A DNA stretch of 60,000 nucleotides, taken from NCBI RefSeq assembly GCF_037975245.1, contig NC_092568.1, positions 37,972,501 to 38,032,500 of the forward strand, in the 5' to 3' direction. This document shows, piece after piece, positions 58,385 to 60,000 of this stretch. The notes beneath the pieces are model-generated. The model searched no databases. It was not told where the DNA came from and saw nothing but the letters and a program-made list of their open reading frames with translations. Position numbers and translations under genes: made by a program. The stretch's first letter is position 1. Every line of letters starts with the position of its first letter. The DNA comes from Apostichopus japonicus. Taxonomy: Eukaryota > Echinodermata > Holothuroidea > Aspidochirotida > Stichopodidae.

Positions 58385-60000
58385 TCACTGGTCTAATGTA
58401 TATACATAGGAGTCATTGTCTGCCTCACACGACGTCGGAATGTCATTTTGACTGAACGTTTCCCAAAATCTGTCAATCTTATTTTTGCTTCTCAAGGAAT
58501 TGTAAACAATCTTGAGTTTCTGCTGCACTGAGTTGTGAAAGAATCTTTCCAAATCGACAGGACGCTCAAGATTTATGACACTCACTCTGCTATTCCAGAC
58601 AACGTTTTTGTAGCAATTGAGGAGAAAATCAAACAAGAGGTTACTTTGTTTGTTCGCCGATTTGTTTGTTTCTGGTTCACAGTCTCCGAAGAGAGTGACC
58701 TTCCTCCATCGCTGGACGTCGTGTGAGGCGTTGACACGTGAAAGCTTATCTATAAGTCGTCTCCAAACAGGATAGGTTATATTACAATCTAGAAAGAGGT
58801 GGGAAGTGGTTTCTACCTCGGACTTACAAAATGTACAAAGAGGTGAATCAATCATTTTACACACATACATCTTATGATTCGTAAAAAGAACATTGTGTCT
58901 GATCTTAAAATCTATGTCGGCATCACTAAACAACTTAAAACCCGAGTACACACTCTTCCAAATTTTGTTAAAATCGAGCTCTGGGTAGATCTTTAACCAG
59001 TACACTTCTCCAATGGGTTTGACGGTAGCGCGTTGGTGAAACAGTTGAATCGCGCTTTTTGTGTTAAGTGTGGTTGAACTAACCCAGTAATTTTCTCTCT
59101 CGCCTTGAAAATCCAACTGAAAGCTCTCCTCGTTGTCAATGGCAACAAGGGTGTCGCTTTCTAGAATTGTCGGGAGCCAGTGATCGGGGAGTGCTTTGCA
59201 CAGTTTGTCGGTTAATTCTCTCACTTCGTCAATGGTCATCGAATTATCCGGATCACTTAGCAAAATGAGCTCATGAATTGCCTCACTAGGCATTCTTCTC
59301 GGCAATATTTCGTACATAAGGTCCCTTACACAGAGAATTCCCCCCGAAATGAAAGACTTATCAAGAAACATTTTACCTTTCGAATCCCGTAGAAGGTGAT
59401 TATGAAAGAGGGGTTGGGACAGAATTTCCTCCCTGTTGTCAGGTGGGCGGAGTCTGTCCTCGGTCAGCTTTCGCCAAGCAAGTAACATTTCCCGGACATA
59501 ACCTGGTAATTTACGTAATGACTTAAAGTCCGGTAACATTTTCAAAACTTGCAGCCCCATGTTCATGTTTTCATACTGGTTAAAGTTATAAACAAGTAAA
59601 GCTTTCAACATTTCATTGATTTCGTTTCTTTGAATTTTGCCAATAATTTTTAATCTGAGTGCATCTCTTCTCTGTTTGAGGTCAAAAAGATTGAGTCCCC
59701 CTTTCTCAACGGGGAGCGTTAACACATCGTAACTAATGAGGTGTTTTCCATGACCCCAAAAAAAATCAATAACATTCTTACGATAATCAGTACAAACCCA
59801 ATCTGGTACACAGACAACGGTCGCCATATAAATAAAACGTGACGCCACCAGGGCGTTTACAACAAGCGTTTTGCCTTTGAAGGACAATTTGCGCCCCTTC
59901 CAGCGCTTCAGAACCGTTCCGCGCTTAGCACTAAGTTCTTCCCAATTTTCTCTTTCGACAATGCGGTCGTCATTCCCTACCGCAACCCCAAGTACCGTTA
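58385..60000 (-). CDS. LINE C ORF2, C-terminal half, 5' partial
   Basis: The frame is open from the window edge to the stop at 58385; an apparent start at 59887 is a TTG inside the gene, so the coding sequence continues beyond 60000. It covers the post-RT thumb (KLSFKGKTLVVNALVASR), the long C-terminal domain shared with copy B (NREEILSQPLFHN, RDLMYEILPRRMPSEAIHEL) and the zinc module CTFCKSEVETTSHLFLDC. Identity to copy B is only about half by eye, so it is a separate family. No frameshift is seen. Confidence 0.93.
   Translation of the reverse strand, partial: TVLGVAVGNDDRIVERENWEELSAKRGTVLKRWKGRKLSFKGKTLVVNALVASRFIYMATVVCVPDWVCTDYRKNVIDFFWGHGKHLISYDVLTLPVEKGGLNLFDLKQRRDALRLKIIGKIQRNEINEMLKALLVYNFNQYENMNMGLQVLKMLPDFKSLRKLPGYVREMLLAWRKLTEDRLRPPDNREEILSQPLFHNHLLRDSKGKMFLDKSFISGGILCVRDLMYEILPRRMPSEAIHELILLSDPDNSMTIDEVRELTDKLCKALPDHWLPTILESDTLVAIDNEESFQLDFQGERENYWVSSTTLNTKSAIQLFHQRATVKPIGEVYWLKIYPELDFNKIWKSVYSGFKLFSDADIDFKIRHNVLFTNHKMYVCKMIDSPLCTFCKSEVETTSHLFLDCNITYPVWRRLIDKLSRVNASHDVQRWRKVTLFGDCEPETNKSANKQSNLLFDFLLNCYKNVVWNSRVSVINLERPVDLERFFHNSVQQKLKIVYNSLRSKNKIDRFWETFSQNDIPTSCEADNDSYVYTLDQ

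Larger units (their letters stand above)
58228..60000 (-). mobile_element. LINE C, 5S-inserted, 3' part (continues past window)
   Basis: It has a 34-nt poly(A) (58228-58261), a 3' UTR of about 120 bp and the ORF2 C-terminal half. The 3' junction in 5S is identical to that of LINE B. Confidence 0.94.

Noticed and set aside
47692-60000. Active tRNA or intact 5S genes in the array
   Set aside because: Only 5S halves are present; none is uninterrupted in the window. The tRNA-like boxes elsewhere belong to SINEs.

Overview
This is animal genomic DNA. It has AT-rich host genes with GT..AG introns, tRNA-derived SINEs, hAT-like MITEs, a Ty3/gypsy element, foldback-type elements and 5S rRNA sequence. 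The 5S sequence (start GTCTACGACC, internal ACCGGTTCTCGTC) and the repeat mix suggest a marine invertebrate deuterostome, most likely an echinoderm; I cannot name the species.

Host genes. At 539-6481 (minus) lie the first three coding exons of a DESI2/PPPDE1-type desumoylating isopeptidase; the rest runs off the left edge. At 9119-17785 (plus) a ten-exon gene has an N-terminus resembling MAJIN, the meiotic telomere membrane anchor. Its best terminal exon encodes a hydrophobic tail, and a second possible terminal exon (21645-21684) would give a soluble form. At 38558-43395 (plus) a complete four-exon gene encodes 411 residues: a signal peptide, a transmembrane helix and a large helical domain with a hydrophobic hairpin. 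I do not recognise its family.

Mobile DNA in the first 47 kb. An LTR retrotransposon at 18568-21506 has intact LTRs, a 5-bp TSD and a large internal deletion. A foldback element at 24566-27369 has arms of inverted 18-bp minisatellite and a nested TIR element inside it. A second pair of inverted short-repeat arrays lies at 32217-32960. There are several hAT-like MITEs with 8-bp TSDs, SINEs, a hairpin insertion at 16394-16666 and a decayed protein-primed DNA polymerase B (Polinton-like) fragment near 35.6 kb.

The most notable region is 47-60 kb. It is a minus-strand 5S rDNA array in which every 5S gene in view is split at the same position by a Tx1/L1-type LINE (ORF1 with three CCHC knuckles; ORF2 with AP endonuclease, reverse transcriptase and a CCHC end). 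Each complete unit runs: 5S spacer, TATA-like box, first ~38 nt of 5S, LINE, poly(A), last ~92 nt of 5S beginning with a 12-13 bp target duplication, T-run terminator, next spacer. The spacers are nearly identical, but the three LINE copies with readable ORFs belong to clearly different families. They share the target, the orientation and a covarying 3' hairpin next to the poly(A). This resembles the 5S-specific Mutsu elements described from fish. The rest of the window is intron or intergenic DNA in which I see no gene.
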